The notes beneath the pieces were generated by a model. It was not told the DNA's origin, did not search any database, and saw only the letters and a program-made list of their open reading frames with translations. From Bacteriovoracaceae bacterium (GTDB taxonomy: Bacteria; Bdellovibrionota; Bacteriovoracia; Bacteriovoracales; Bacteriovoracaceae), in assembly GCA_017858255.1 (NCBI GenBank), contig JAFMBV010000011.1, forward strand, positions 1 through 64,000: 64,000 nucleotides of DNA. Reading direction: 5' to 3'. This document shows positions 56,615 through 64,000 of the stretch, in pieces. The position numbers were made by a program, and so were the translations under genes. Each line of letters starts with the position of its first letter. The stretch's first letter is position 1.

Positions 56615-57381
56615 GGTCCCTTGGCTTTAAAATTTAAAAGGAGTTTATCTAAATAGCCTTCATTATTACTATAGAGCAATGGGTCCGCTTCTAGGATCAT
56701 TAGATAGGTACCTTTGTTGTCACTTCTTTTTAAAAGAGCAGCTTTAAAAGAGGGGTTTGATGACTCATAAACAAGGACTTCTCGAATATTTGTTCCTGGA
56801 GGGTTATTAATCTTCATGATTGCCTTTTCAGAGAATTGAACTTTACCTGAAAAGGGAAGTCCACTACTAGAATCATTTAAGTAGCCCACTGCCATTTTTG
56901 TAGAAATACTTCCTTCCTTTGCTAGTGCAGTAAAGCCTAAGATGTCACCTCTTCCTGTTCCAAAAACTCCTGCTATTCCCTCATCCAAGTCCATATTTAC
57001 GTAATCTAAATTTTCTGGCATCTCAAAGTCGGCCTTAATGAGGTTCTTAAATTCTTGGCGAATAATCTTTTGTTTTTCTTTCTTCTTTTCGAGTTCAGTT
57101 TTGAGTACAGGGTTAGCCTTGAACTTGATGGTCTTCTTTTCACTTTCTGTCATGTTCTCAAGAGCTAGTTCTCCGTCTTGGTTGTACGGAGAGTCCTTGT
57201 TGTTCTTTATAGAGAGAGGTGCTTTTGCTTTTCCCACGAGTCTTATTGATTTAGTGTTTAAATCTGTCGAATCATTTTTTGTTTCATTTTGACTCAAATA
57301 ATAGGCAATCCCCCCAGCAAAAATCGCGAGCGCTATAAGCAGGGGCTTGGTATTTGGTTTTCTTTGAGAGCTCATAAGCAT
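56611..57381 (-). CDS. Membrane-anchored periplasmic protein, first gene of the operon
   Basis: 256 residues; one N-terminal hydrophobic segment (PLLIALAIFAGGIAYYL) acts as an anchor or uncleaved signal. Then a charged, Lys-rich linker (residues 35-110) and a compact domain from about 115 (YVNMDLDEGIAGVFGTGRGD, ending LLNFKAKGP). No cysteines and no recognised family. It is divergent from the pilin-like gene at 57453, with 71 bases between them. Its overlap with the next gene (4 bases) marks the start of a translationally coupled operon. Confidence 0.65.
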   Translation of the reverse strand: MLMSSQRKPNTKPLLIALAIFAGGIAYYLSQNETKNDSTDLNTKSIRLVGKAKAPLSIKNNKDSPYNQDGELALENMTESEKKTIKFKANPVLKTELEKKKEKQKIIRQEFKNLIKADFEMPENLDYVNMDLDEGIAGVFGTGRGDILGFTALAKEGSISTKMAVGYLNDSSSGLPFSGKVQFSEKAIMKINNPPGTNIREVLVYESSNPSFKAALLKRSDNKGTYLMILEADPLLYSNNEGYLDKLLLNFKAKGP

Positions 57382-57452
57382 TCATTTGTTAAAGGAGTCT
57401 AATGGCATTAAGATTATAAGGGCGTTAACTAAATTACAACAGTAGGTGACTT

Positions 57453-58298
57453 GTGAAGTCGGGATTTGTGCAAAAAATGACAAAATCTTCCTCTGGGTTT
57501 TCCCTTGTGGAAGTTATGGTGGCAGCAGGTCTTATTGGAATTGTGGCCTTGGGTTCTATGAACCTTTCTGGACAACTCTCTAAAGTAAAAACAAGAGGCG
57601 AGAACTTTGTTAAAAGGAATGACTTTACAGGCGCTCTGTCCAGATACATTTATTCCGGTAAAGGATGTACTGACTTAGTCGGTATGACCGTTGGATCAAC
57701 TCTTTCTAATGTTTCCTTTAGCAATTGGAATTATCTTGGAGCAACAACACTTGCGACTGGTCAAAATATTGAAGGAATAGAGATCATCTCTCTACAGGCG
57801 AGGCAAGATCTTAGTTCTTCACTTCCAAAAATTAAAGTGGGTACCGAAGATCTATTGAAAACAACGCTAGAAATTGAAATGATTCTTAGACAAGGGAAGA
57901 GAGAGACAAGTCATTTCTATACTGTGCCAGTTCTCTCAAGAACAACTGGTGAGATTATTACCTGTAATGAATCTAAGGACGTGGCAGAAGTGTGTAATGC
58001 ACTCCTAGGTACTTATGATGCCGCGAGTAACCAATGTGATGTGGCAGATTCTTGCTTGTTAAAGGGAACCTACAAAACTTTGACTTGTTCCCCAACTCCC
58101 TCCGATGGGAGCCCTTGTAGCAGTGATTATGGGTTAGCTGAAGATAATCCCTTTACGAGCGCTGGTAGCTGTCCCACGGGAAGCTCGGCATCTCAAACTG
58201 GTATTGTCACTTGGAACCATAGTGTTTCTTGTGGAAAAAAATGTACTCAAACGATTACTAACGTAGCGAGATGGTTTACTTGTTTAGAATGTCCTTAA
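57453..58298 (+). CDS. Type IV pilin-like protein (prepilin N-terminus)
   Basis: GTG start with GGTGA upstream. The leader ends SSSG and is followed by FSLVEVMVAAGLIGIVALG, the class III signal: cleavage before Phe, Glu at +5, hydrophobic helix. Mature length about 265 residues. The globular part is unusually Cys-rich toward the C-terminus (CLLKGTYKTLTC, PCSS, SCPTG, SCGKKC, CLEC). Such proteins are minor pilins or pseudopilins in the pilus or type II secretion machine. Overlaps the next gene by 10 bases. Confidence 0.85.
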   Translation: MKSGFVQKMTKSSSGFSLVEVMVAAGLIGIVALGSMNLSGQLSKVKTRGENFVKRNDFTGALSRYIYSGKGCTDLVGMTVGSTLSNVSFSNWNYLGATTLATGQNIEGIEIISLQARQDLSSSLPKIKVGTEDLLKTTLEIEMILRQGKRETSHFYTVPVLSRTTGEIITCNESKDVAEVCNALLGTYDAASNQCDVADSCLLKGTYKTLTCSPTPSDGSPCSSDYGLAEDNPFTSAGSCPTGSSASQTGIVTWNHSVSCGKKCTQTITNVARWFTCLECP

Positions 58299-59065
58299 AA
58301 AGAAATAAAATTATTTCACATCAAAGTGGGTCTGCCTTAATTATGGTGCTATTTTTGGCAGCAGCGGTAAGTGCTGGCGCGTTCTATCTAATGCGCTTAA
58401 GTCACAATGTTGAATCCCAAATTAAAATAATTTCAAAGAGTGAAAAATATCTAAGAATTAATGAAATATTGCGAGAGCAATTTGAAGATCCTCAGATTTG
58501 TACAGCTATTCTGAGTGGAAAAAGTTTAGGCGGAGCTTTGACTGCTAATGGAGTTAGTTTACTACCGATAACCACCAACCTCTTAGGATCTACAGAGGTA
58601 TTAAATGACGGTTGGCGTAGTCCAGTGGGAAATAAATTAAAAGATATTAGATTAAAGCTAGAAAACACTCTTTTAAGAACGGGGCTGAAAAGAGATAGCT
58701 TAACAAGTCCTAATATTGATGTGGTTAATGGGGAAATTTACATCTCTACCTATGAAGGGACTCCCTCTTTGAATGTAGCGAGGCATAGTCTTTTAAAGGT
58801 TAAAGTTATGGTTTATGTGAACTCTGGCTCCCACACTCTCTATGCATGCTTCAGCTCAACTGGAGGCCCGGCAATGTGTACTCTTTCTGGTGGTATTTAC
58901 AATAGCTACGGTACAGGGACCAGACCAAAATGTGAGCCTTATTCAAGGTGCCACCTCGATGGGCAGGGGATTGTCTCTGATCCCACCCTTTGCAGCAATC
59001 CATTTAGCGCTATAAGAACGGGACCAGCGACTTATTTTTGTCAGTGGTGTAATCGAAATTTTTAA
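58289..59065 (+). CDS. PilX/PulK-like minor pilin component
   Basis: Start at ATG 58289 (the longer frame from 58271 overlaps the previous gene further). 258 residues. The N-terminus is GSALIMVLFLAAAVSAGAFYL, the PilX/GspK-like hydrophobic helix lacking Glu+5. The globular part has Cys residues near the C-terminus (CEPYSRC, LCSNPF, FCQWCNRNF). With the preceding pilin-like gene it probably forms the tip or initiation set of a type IV filament. No assembly ATPase or secretin is in the window. Confidence 0.7.
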   Translation: MSLKRNKIISHQSGSALIMVLFLAAAVSAGAFYLMRLSHNVESQIKIISKSEKYLRINEILREQFEDPQICTAILSGKSLGGALTANGVSLLPITTNLLGSTEVLNDGWRSPVGNKLKDIRLKLENTLLRTGLKRDSLTSPNIDVVNGEIYISTYEGTPSLNVARHSLLKVKVMVYVNSGSHTLYACFSSTGGPAMCTLSGGIYNSYGTGTRPKCEPYSRCHLDGQGIVSDPTLCSNPFSAIRTGPATYFCQWCNRNF

Positions 59066-59087
59066 CTTTTATAAAGTTTAGCGCTCG

Positions 59088-59690
59088 CTAGGACTTAGTA
59101 TCAGAAGCAGCTTCTGCGGCTTCACGTCTAGCTTTTGCGTCTGCCTCTATTTCTTCTACGCAGCTCGAATTTGCTAAGATTTTTTCAGAGACACAGGCTT
59201 CTACACTTTTTAGGCCCTTAATAAATCCAGTATATGAAGTTAAGGGAACATCAAAATTCTTTTGTCAGGAGTCTAAATTACTCTTAAAGCAAGAACCTCC
59301 AATGCTGTCTAGTCTTACCTGTTGTTCTTGAATTTCTGAGTAAAGGTCACGACAACCTGTTGAGAAGACATGACCTTTCTTAGCAATACATTCTGGAACT
59401 TCCATAGTCCCGCAATGGTTGGCAACTGCAGTAAAGCAATTCGCTTTTCCTGAATCAAAAAGCTTTTCTGCCTGCAGACTTTGCACTGGTTTAGGAGCAT
59501 CTGCTTCTTTTAGGAGAACACCTGTACATGTCTCCAGTTTTGTATTTCCAACATTATTTTTCATACACGCTTGCAGATCTTTATTTTTACATTTCTCTTC
59601 AAAGATTTGACGACACTCACCAGAAATATCTTCAGCTGCAGACAATCCCGTTATTGATGCCATAAGAATAAGGCCCGTAAGTAGTTTCAT
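59088..59690 (-). pseudogene. Cys-rich secreted protein gene interrupted by one in-frame TGA
   Basis: From ATG 59690 the frame stops at TGA (59265-59267) after 141 codons, then continues in the same frame for 58 more codons to a TAG at 59088. The extension is clearly coding in type: KNFDVPLTSYTGFIKGLKSV, then EACVSEKILANSSCVEEIEA, with a basic-acidic Ala-rich tail. The first part has a signal peptide (ending GLSAA) and many spaced cysteines (CRQIFEEKC, ACMK, ETCTG, NCFTAVANHC, ECIAK, GCRDL). One C-to-T change, CGA (Arg) to TGA, would restore a 200-residue protein. Recoding is possible but no selenocysteine element is evident. Confidence 0.65.
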
Positions 59691-59795
59691 TTAATTCTCC
59701 TATTTATTGTCTAATATATAGTGGTCTTAGTGGATCTCACTATTTTAATAGACCTTGGAGTTTCTCCTAAGTAGTTTCTAATATTTACTTTGAAT

Positions 59796-59911
59796 GTGGC
59801 TTAAGTGATTGTTTTTACTCGGATCGTGGTGATTTTACTTATCTATTGAAATGATTTCTTTGCCTGTTAAATTAGTCGCCAATCACTTGTAAATATTTCG
59901 AGTTAAGCCAC
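59796..59911. repeat. Nested inverted repeat upstream of the oxygenase gene
   Basis: The left arm GTGGCTTAAGTGATTG (59796-59811) is matched by CAATCACTT (59880-59888) and, after 16 bases, by AAGCCAC (59905-59911). All 16 bases of the left arm are thus mirrored in two blocks. It lies in the 279-base gap between the interrupted Cys-rich gene and the oxygenase. It could be a leader RNA structure; nothing else is seen in the gap. Confidence 0.35.
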
Positions 59912-59969
59912 CTGCTCATTAAAATATGGCATCTTAGGGGCACTTTAGTAAGAATTGAAAGATAGAGGA

Positions 59970-60965
59970 ATGATGAACGAATTTTTTAGAGTACCAGAGA
60001 ATATTGACGGAATTAAAGATGGGCCTCAGTTCAACCCAAAAGAGCATTTACAATTAGAGATGCCTGAAAAGGTTTATGGGCTCGATGAGTTTGGCTATCG
60101 CCAAGATATTATTGATCAGGCTCCTTATCCAATTGCTGTCACTACACCATTTCGCTTGCTTTCCGAGTCAGGGCTTAAGGCCTTGAGGGACTCTATTGAA
60201 GCTTTGAAGGTCCATCGTAAAAATAGTGAACGAATGGCCAACTTTATAAGAGGCAGTGCCTTTTATTCTCCATTTATAAGGGATTTTTGCTTAAACCCTG
60301 AAGTAAATGAACACATTTCAAAAATTGCAGGCGTTAAGGTTTTGCCGCATCCAATGGCCCTCTATCAAGGTCATATTAATTTATGTCCTGAAGAGAAGGG
60401 AAGAGAAGTTGACCGATGGCATACGGATACTGTCACCCTTGATTATGTATTAATGGTAAGTGACCCTACCGCTTATAAAGGTGGTCACTTCGAATATTTT
60501 AAATGCACAAAAGGTCAGGCCATTAAGGCAATGATCCGTGAAGAATCAGAGCCTCATATTGTTAAAGTCGAGTTTCCCGGAGCTGGAATGGCCATCCTTC
60601 AACAGGGAAATATGGTCGTCCACAGAGCAAGTGCTTTAACTGAGGGAAGTGAGAGGACTACTTTTGTTCAAAGTTTTATCCCTGATAAAGTTAATTTCAA
60701 TGATGTCTCTAAGCTTGATGATTGCAAGCTTGTGGATCCCCACGATATTTTATACTCAGAATGGGCGCGATATAAGGCCTTTCTTTCTCAAAGACGATTA
60801 GCAAAACTGTGTAGAGAAATTCCTTATACTGAAGATAAAAATAAAATATGTCTTGAGTTACGTGCGGCAATCAGAGATGTAGAAGAGGCCATCTTGGAAA
60901 TTTCAGATCCTTCATCAGGTCGACTGATTCATCTTGGACAAGATGCTCTAACTGACCACTTATAA
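59970..60965 (+). CDS. 2-oxoglutarate/Fe(II)-type oxygenase
   Basis: 331 residues from ATG 59970; the frame is open from a TTG at 59955 and ATG 59973 is also possible, since the AGAGGA site lies too close to the ATGs. The iron-binding triad is visible: DRWHTDTVTLDYV (HxD), then VVHRASALTEGSERTTFVQSF, with the distal His and the Arg that binds 2-oxoglutarate. GGHFEYFK lies between. Such enzymes hydroxylate or halogenate varied substrates; this one stands alone, followed by a strong terminator. Cytoplasmic; substrate unknown. Confidence 0.75.
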   Translation: MMNEFFRVPENIDGIKDGPQFNPKEHLQLEMPEKVYGLDEFGYRQDIIDQAPYPIAVTTPFRLLSESGLKALRDSIEALKVHRKNSERMANFIRGSAFYSPFIRDFCLNPEVNEHISKIAGVKVLPHPMALYQGHINLCPEEKGREVDRWHTDTVTLDYVLMVSDPTAYKGGHFEYFKCTKGQAIKAMIREESEPHIVKVEFPGAGMAILQQGNMVVHRASALTEGSERTTFVQSFIPDKVNFNDVSKLDDCKLVDPHDILYSEWARYKAFLSQRRLAKLCREIPYTEDKNKICLELRAAIRDVEEAILEISDPSSGRLIHLGQDALTDHL

Positions 60966-60966
60966 A

Positions 60967-60998
60967 AAAGCCCTCTGTCTTAGAGGGCTTTCTTTTTT
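60967..60998. terminator. Strong rho-independent terminator
   Basis: Perfect 10-bp stem AAAGCCCTCT / AGAGGGCTTT, loop GTCTT, followed by CTTTTTT. Just past the oxygenase stop and convergent with the minus-strand gene at 61022; the A-rich left flank allows use in both directions. Confidence 0.88.
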
Positions 60999-61021
60999 CA
61001 ATCTTAAATGTAACTCTCAGA

Positions 61022-61315
61022 CTAGTCGTTGTTTCTACAGCTTACTTTGATCGTTGCAGTCCATTGTACTTCAAGCTCACCAAAACGATTTACTCTGTAG
61101 CTCTTTTTAGGTGCAGTAGCAGCATAAACTTTTGGGCCTTCACAGTTTTGACCACCAATGTAAGTGCTATGGCTACGATTGATCTCTTGTACTTTCGCCA
61201 TCATTCTATTCTCAACTTGAGCTTCAGAAGTTCCACGAACAAATACTACGGCGGTTGATCCAGCAAAAGAAAGAGTAGAAGCAAGAAGCGCTACAGTTGC
61301 AATTAGTTTTTTCAT
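61022..61315 (-). CDS. Small secreted hypothetical protein (97 aa)
   Basis: Start at ATG 61315 (TTGGAGA upstream; the frame is open from 61348). Signal peptide MKKLIATVALLASTLSFA. The mature protein has about 79 residues with two cysteines (GGQNCEGP and VSCRNND), likely one disulfide. The plausible promoter lies in the motif-rich gap 61316-61713. Function unknown. Confidence 0.72.
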   Translation of the reverse strand: MKKLIATVALLASTLSFAGSTAVVFVRGTSEAQVENRMMAKVQEINRSHSTYIGGQNCEGPKVYAATAPKKSYRVNRFGELEVQWTATIKVSCRNND

Positions 61316-61385
61316 CACATTCTCCAAGTGTAAAAAGTTAAATCTCAAAAAAAAATTAAGATTGGGTGTAATTATGATTAACGAC

Positions 61386-61577
61386 CTGTATTCATTTGGT
61401 CTTGTGAAATAAAGAAATGTAACTAAAAACTGTATTCAAATGTGTACGGAGATTTACAAGAAGGTGAGATCATTCCTCTTTATAAGGATATTTAGGAGGG
61501 CTTTTTTTCACGTTTGTGTAGAAGGGGCGTTTGTTACACACATGTGAATAAAATTGCTGTACACATTTGAGTACAGC
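61386..61577. promoter_or_regulatory. Array of four related operator-like motifs between divergent genes
   Basis: In a 398-base gap. Site B, CTGTATTCAAATGTGTAC (61430-61447), is matched in inverted form by site D, GTACACATTTGAGTACAG (61559-61576): 17 of 18 bases agree. Site A (61386-61400, CTGTATTCATTTGGT) and inverted site C (61533-61550, GTTACACACATGTGAATA) are partial copies. Site D is itself an inverted repeat (GCTGTAC-8-GTACAGC, 61556-61577). Consistent with binding sites for a dimeric regulator acting on the secreted gene (61315, minus) and the TIGR02147 gene (61714, plus). Confidence 0.55.
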
Positions 61578-61713
61578 TTAAGTTTCTAAATACTGAATTT
61601 CTATGTGATTTCCTTTTTTATTTGTTTAGTCGATGTATTTCTCCTCCTAAGAAATTGACAGGTAAACTTGCGACTGATTAATTCACGTTTGTTAAAATAT
61701 CCAAGGAAAGTTG

Positions 61714-62559
61714 ATGATACCTAGTTCTCAATACCCTCAAGTGCGAGAGTATTTAGATTATAGAAAGTTCCTAAAAGATTTTTACCATCAGAAGAAAGAA
61801 AGCTCGGTTGATTATAGTTATCGAGTCTTTGCTCGAATGGCCGGAATCGCCTCACCAAGCCATTTGAAAATGGTTATGGATGGTAAAAGAAACCTCACTC
61901 ATGCAACCTTGAAAAAATATCAACAGGCCATAGGGTTTAAAAGAAAACAAGACTCTACTTATTTTGAGTTACTCGTTAGCTACAATCAAGAAATTGATCA
62001 CGATAAGAAAGTCGACATTTTTCACGAAATCATTACTGAAAAGAAAAAGAAAGGTTTCTCTGTTTTAGCAACTGAGCAGTTTAACTTTCTAAGTAAGTGG
62101 CATTATGTTGCCCTCTATGTCCTTGTTGATTGCAAGGACTTTGTGAATGATGTCCCATGGATCTGTTCTCGTTTAAGAAAAAAAGTGTCACCGAGAAATA
62201 TTGAAAACGCGATTAATGATTTGTTGAAAATAGGATTGCTTGAATACGATCAGGAAAAGGGGTTAAGGCAGGCCAAAGGTGCTCTCGATACTCCTGAAGA
62301 AATTCAAAGCATGGCCGTTATCCCTTATCATCGAAATATGATTAACTTGGCCATGCAGTATCTAGATGATGGACCTTGGGACTTAAGAGAGTTTAATGGT
62401 GGAACGATTCCTATGAATAAAGAAACCTTATTAGTACTTAAAGAAAAAATCAGAGAGCTGCGCAAAGAAATTAACGAGATGACAGAACAACTCGAAGATG
62501 TAACCGATGTATATCAACTTAATATACAGTTATTTCCCCTGACAGAGGTCAAGCAATGA
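61714..62559 (+). CDS. TIGR02147-family putative DNA-binding regulator
   Basis: TTG 61711 is adjacent, but ATG 61714 has AAGGA at the right distance (281 residues). Family blocks are clear: REYLDYRKFLKDFY, then YSYRVFARMAGIASPSHLKMVMDGKRNLT (split: RVFARMAGIASPSHLKMV, DGKRNL), an HTH-like region, and a long helical C-terminus with a coiled coil (ELRKEINEMTEQLEDV). The family is abundant in Bdellovibrionota and Fibrobacteres. It is thought to be regulatory; targets are unknown. It overlaps the secreted-protein gene downstream and lies behind the operator-like array. Confidence 0.9.
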   Translation: MIPSSQYPQVREYLDYRKFLKDFYHQKKESSVDYSYRVFARMAGIASPSHLKMVMDGKRNLTHATLKKYQQAIGFKRKQDSTYFELLVSYNQEIDHDKKVDIFHEIITEKKKKGFSVLATEQFNFLSKWHYVALYVLVDCKDFVNDVPWICSRLRKKVSPRNIENAINDLLKIGLLEYDQEKGLRQAKGALDTPEEIQSMAVIPYHRNMINLAMQYLDDGPWDLREFNGGTIPMNKETLLVLKEKIRELRKEINEMTEQLEDVTDVYQLNIQLFPLTEVKQ

Positions 62560-62972
62560 AGAAAATTTTAGGATTGTCTTTTCTTATCCTGGCGTTTTTA
62601 GGACTTAATGCTTTTGGAGGCGGAGTTACTGTTGGTAATGGGCAAGGCCGTACTATTGTAGGTTTATCACTAAAGAAGAACTTTAAAACTGAGATTGACC
62701 TAACTAAATATGCGAATCAAATAATTACGGCGATTGGCCAAAAAGGCTTTAAGAGAATCATCAATATGAAAAGAGCCGGAGAGTGTAGTAACGATTACAT
62801 CCAGATCAAAGACTTAAATATACAAAGTTTTTTTCCTATAATGGATGGTGAACTTACTCTTGAAAAAGAATATGTAGGCTACCTAAAGGTTGAGCTAAAA
62901 GATTGTAAAAAAGTTGAAAAGCTCTCAGGTGATACACCTTATGGCGGAGCCGACCTGTGGGATATTTACTAG
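62556..62972 (+). CDS. Small secreted protein coupled to the TIGR02147 regulator
   Basis: ATGA overlap with the regulator gene. 138 residues, signal peptide MKKILGLSFLILAFLGLNAFG. The mature start GGGVTVGNGQGRTIVGLSL is Gly-rich. Two Cys (GECSND and LKDCKK) probably form a disulfide. Likely periplasmic. Translational coupling suggests a common function with the regulator, perhaps as signal or sensor partner (inference). Confidence 0.75.
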   Translation: MKKILGLSFLILAFLGLNAFGGGVTVGNGQGRTIVGLSLKKNFKTEIDLTKYANQIITAIGQKGFKRIINMKRAGECSNDYIQIKDLNIQSFFPIMDGELTLEKEYVGYLKVELKDCKKVEKLSGDTPYGGADLWDIY

Positions 62973-63000
62973 GCTTACTCACTTCAATAGATGTCGCTAA

Positions 63001-63681
63001 TTAGAAGCTTTCAAACTTATTAAGCATCTTCCAACGACCTTTCCCTGCAGTCTTAAGGGTGTAGGTTGATCCCTTAATTTTCTTACGTAGATTACTGATG
63101 TGGACATTAATAGTTTGATCTTGAACCTTAATATCTCCATAAAGGTGACCGTAGAGTTCTTGCTTGGTAACGCAAGATCCAACTCTTTGAACAAGAAAAG
63201 AAAAAATCTGTAATTCTGTTTCTGTGAAATCTTCAATGAGCTGGTCTCTTGTCTTTAGCCCTTGTTCTGGATGAGTCTTACTCATTAGAGAAGTTACTTC
63301 ATGGGCGACAGAATATATTTGGCCATTAGTTGAAACTTTAGCCGACCACTGTAACCAAACCACTTTATTATTCTTTGTAAGGAAGCGGTTGGTAAATTGG
63401 CTCATTGTATCTTGAGCATCCCTTCTCGCCGCCAGACTTAGGGTCATCGCCATTGTACTTTTAAGGTCATCAGGGTGAATGAGGTTAAAGTAAGATGCCC
63501 TAGAGAGCTCCTCATACGTGTAGCCTAAAAGGTCGCAGAGGTTTGGAGAGAACTTCAGAAAATGATCACTACCATTCGTGATGGTGTAGTAGGAGTTCGG
63601 GACTCTATAGAACTCCTCCTTTTCATCGTTGGAGAATCTTAAGTGAGGCAATGGGTTCAGATTTATTTGTTGTATTGTCAT
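63001..63681 (-). CDS. PAS domain plus OmpR-type winged-helix regulator (no receiver)
   Basis: Start at ATG 63681 (TTG at 63717 is not needed). 226 residues. Residues 20-130 form a PAS domain: YYTITNGSDHFLKFSPNLCDLLGYTYEEL (split: FSPNLCDLLGYTYEEL), FNLIHPDDL, WLQWSAKV. Residues 145-226 form a trans_reg_C winged helix: TETELQIFSFLVQRVG, then DQTINVHISNLRKKI, the DNA-recognition helix, and YTLKTAGKGRWKM. Fusing PAS rather than a receiver domain to this DNA-binding domain makes a one-component regulator, probably sensing a small ligand or redox state. Confidence 0.85.
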   Translation of the reverse strand: MTIQQINLNPLPHLRFSNDEKEEFYRVPNSYYTITNGSDHFLKFSPNLCDLLGYTYEELSRASYFNLIHPDDLKSTMAMTLSLAARRDAQDTMSQFTNRFLTKNNKVVWLQWSAKVSTNGQIYSVAHEVTSLMSKTHPEQGLKTRDQLIEDFTETELQIFSFLVQRVGSCVTKQELYGHLYGDIKVQDQTINVHISNLRKKIKGSTYTLKTAGKGRWKMLNKFESF

Positions 63682-63871
63682 GAATTCTTTATATCTCCCA
63701 AGCGTTGTTCTGGTCAATTATGGCATATTGTTCCTGCACGTATTAGCCATTTTTAATCAGTAAAAACAGACGGTTATTTGTACTTTTCTCGTGTTTTTGG
63801 TACTTGAATTTAAATTTAACTAATTAAGGCTCTATTAATTTTAGTTACTTAGGTAATTTTTTCTTCACATT

Positions 63872-63943
63872 ATGGAGATTGATTTCTTGATAATAGTTGA
63901 TGATTTTAGAGCGAGCAGTAAGAAGATATTGGATATTTTCTGA
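63872..63943 (+). pseudogene. Possible remnant of a response-regulator receiver domain
   Basis: A 23-codon frame, MEIDFLIIVDDFRASSKKIL followed by DIF and TGA. It looks like the first strand and helix of a receiver domain (hydrophobic strand, VDD, then S-x-x-x-x-I-L). It ends inside a perfect palindrome. Too short to be certain; an alternative is a chance match. Confidence 0.35.
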
Positions 63944-63959
63944 CAATATGTCAGAAAAT
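63935..63959. repeat. Perfect 11-bp-arm palindrome
   Basis: ATTTTCTGACA, spacer ATA, TGTCAGAAAAT. No T-tract follows, so an operator or element end is more likely than a terminator. Confidence 0.6.
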
Positions 63960-64000
63960 GCTGCTTCAAGTCGATGGCTTGATTTTGCATAATGTAATTA

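Larger units (their letters stand above)
63682..64000. other. Gap at the right window edge without a complete gene
   Basis: 319 bases, AT-rich. Contains the receiver-like fragment at 63872-63943 and the palindrome at 63935-63959, listed separately. No other open frame or RNA gene is seen; it may hold the promoter of the PAS regulator. Confidence 0.6.

Noticed and set aside
59265-59267. TGA as a selenocysteine codon
   Set aside because: No clear hairpin of the bacterial SECIS type directly downstream, and no selenocysteine genes in the window; kept only as an alternative.

Overview
This 64 kb window looks like chromosome from a low-GC member of the Bdellovibrionota, most likely the Bacteriovorax/Halobacteriovorax side. 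The inference rests on a TIGR02147-type regulator, the TIGR03545/TIGR03546 gene pair, many secreted cysteine-rich proteins of unknown function, and an otherwise Gram-negative envelope gene set. No species is claimed. I saw no rRNA, tRNA, CRISPR array, insertion sequence or prophage.

Region 1-12.9 kb is an accessory-looking island of exported proteins: a large secreted protein cut by the left edge, a secreted protein with a clan-CD-like His/Cys pair, a lipoprotein with a duplicated LamG-like region, and a four-gene operon of secreted proteins (7448-12879). In its middle, near 6960, two paralogous genes meet head to head and both lack their 5' ends.

Region 12.9-20.7 kb holds a voltage-gated-type K+ channel, the RadD helicase, an NlpC/P60-like secreted protein, a hybrid histidine kinase, a double cupin and a MAPEG protein. 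Region 20.8-29.6 kb is a compact copper resistance operon (copZ, copA, TolC-like, CusB-like, CusA-like, DUF3347) behind a CsoR-type palindrome; no csoR gene is in the window. Region 29.7-48.5 kb is mostly housekeeping and transport: SbtA-type carrier with a divergent LysR regulator, histidine kinase, GloA, a YkpA/YbiT-type ABC-F protein, an RND pump without adaptor, glutathionyl-hydroquinone reductase, a pirin with a Tat-like leader, Na/Pi carrier, Nramp-like carrier, EgtD-like methyltransferase, ChaN-like protein, sodium:solute symporter and a lipoprotein methyltransferase.

Region 48.5-60 kb has the TIGR03545/03546 pair, a membrane protein gene interrupted by an in-frame TAG, and a tight five-gene minus-strand operon (57381 down to 52652) around a membrane-embedded spermidine-synthase-like protein with an altered catalytic motif. 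Two pilin-like genes diverge from it, followed by a cysteine-rich secreted gene interrupted by an in-frame TGA. Region 60-64 kb has a 2OG-Fe(II) oxygenase, small secreted proteins, a TIGR02147 gene overlapping a secreted-protein gene behind an array of repeated operator-like motifs, a PAS-winged-helix regulator, and a short receiver-domain-like fragment broken at a perfect palindrome.
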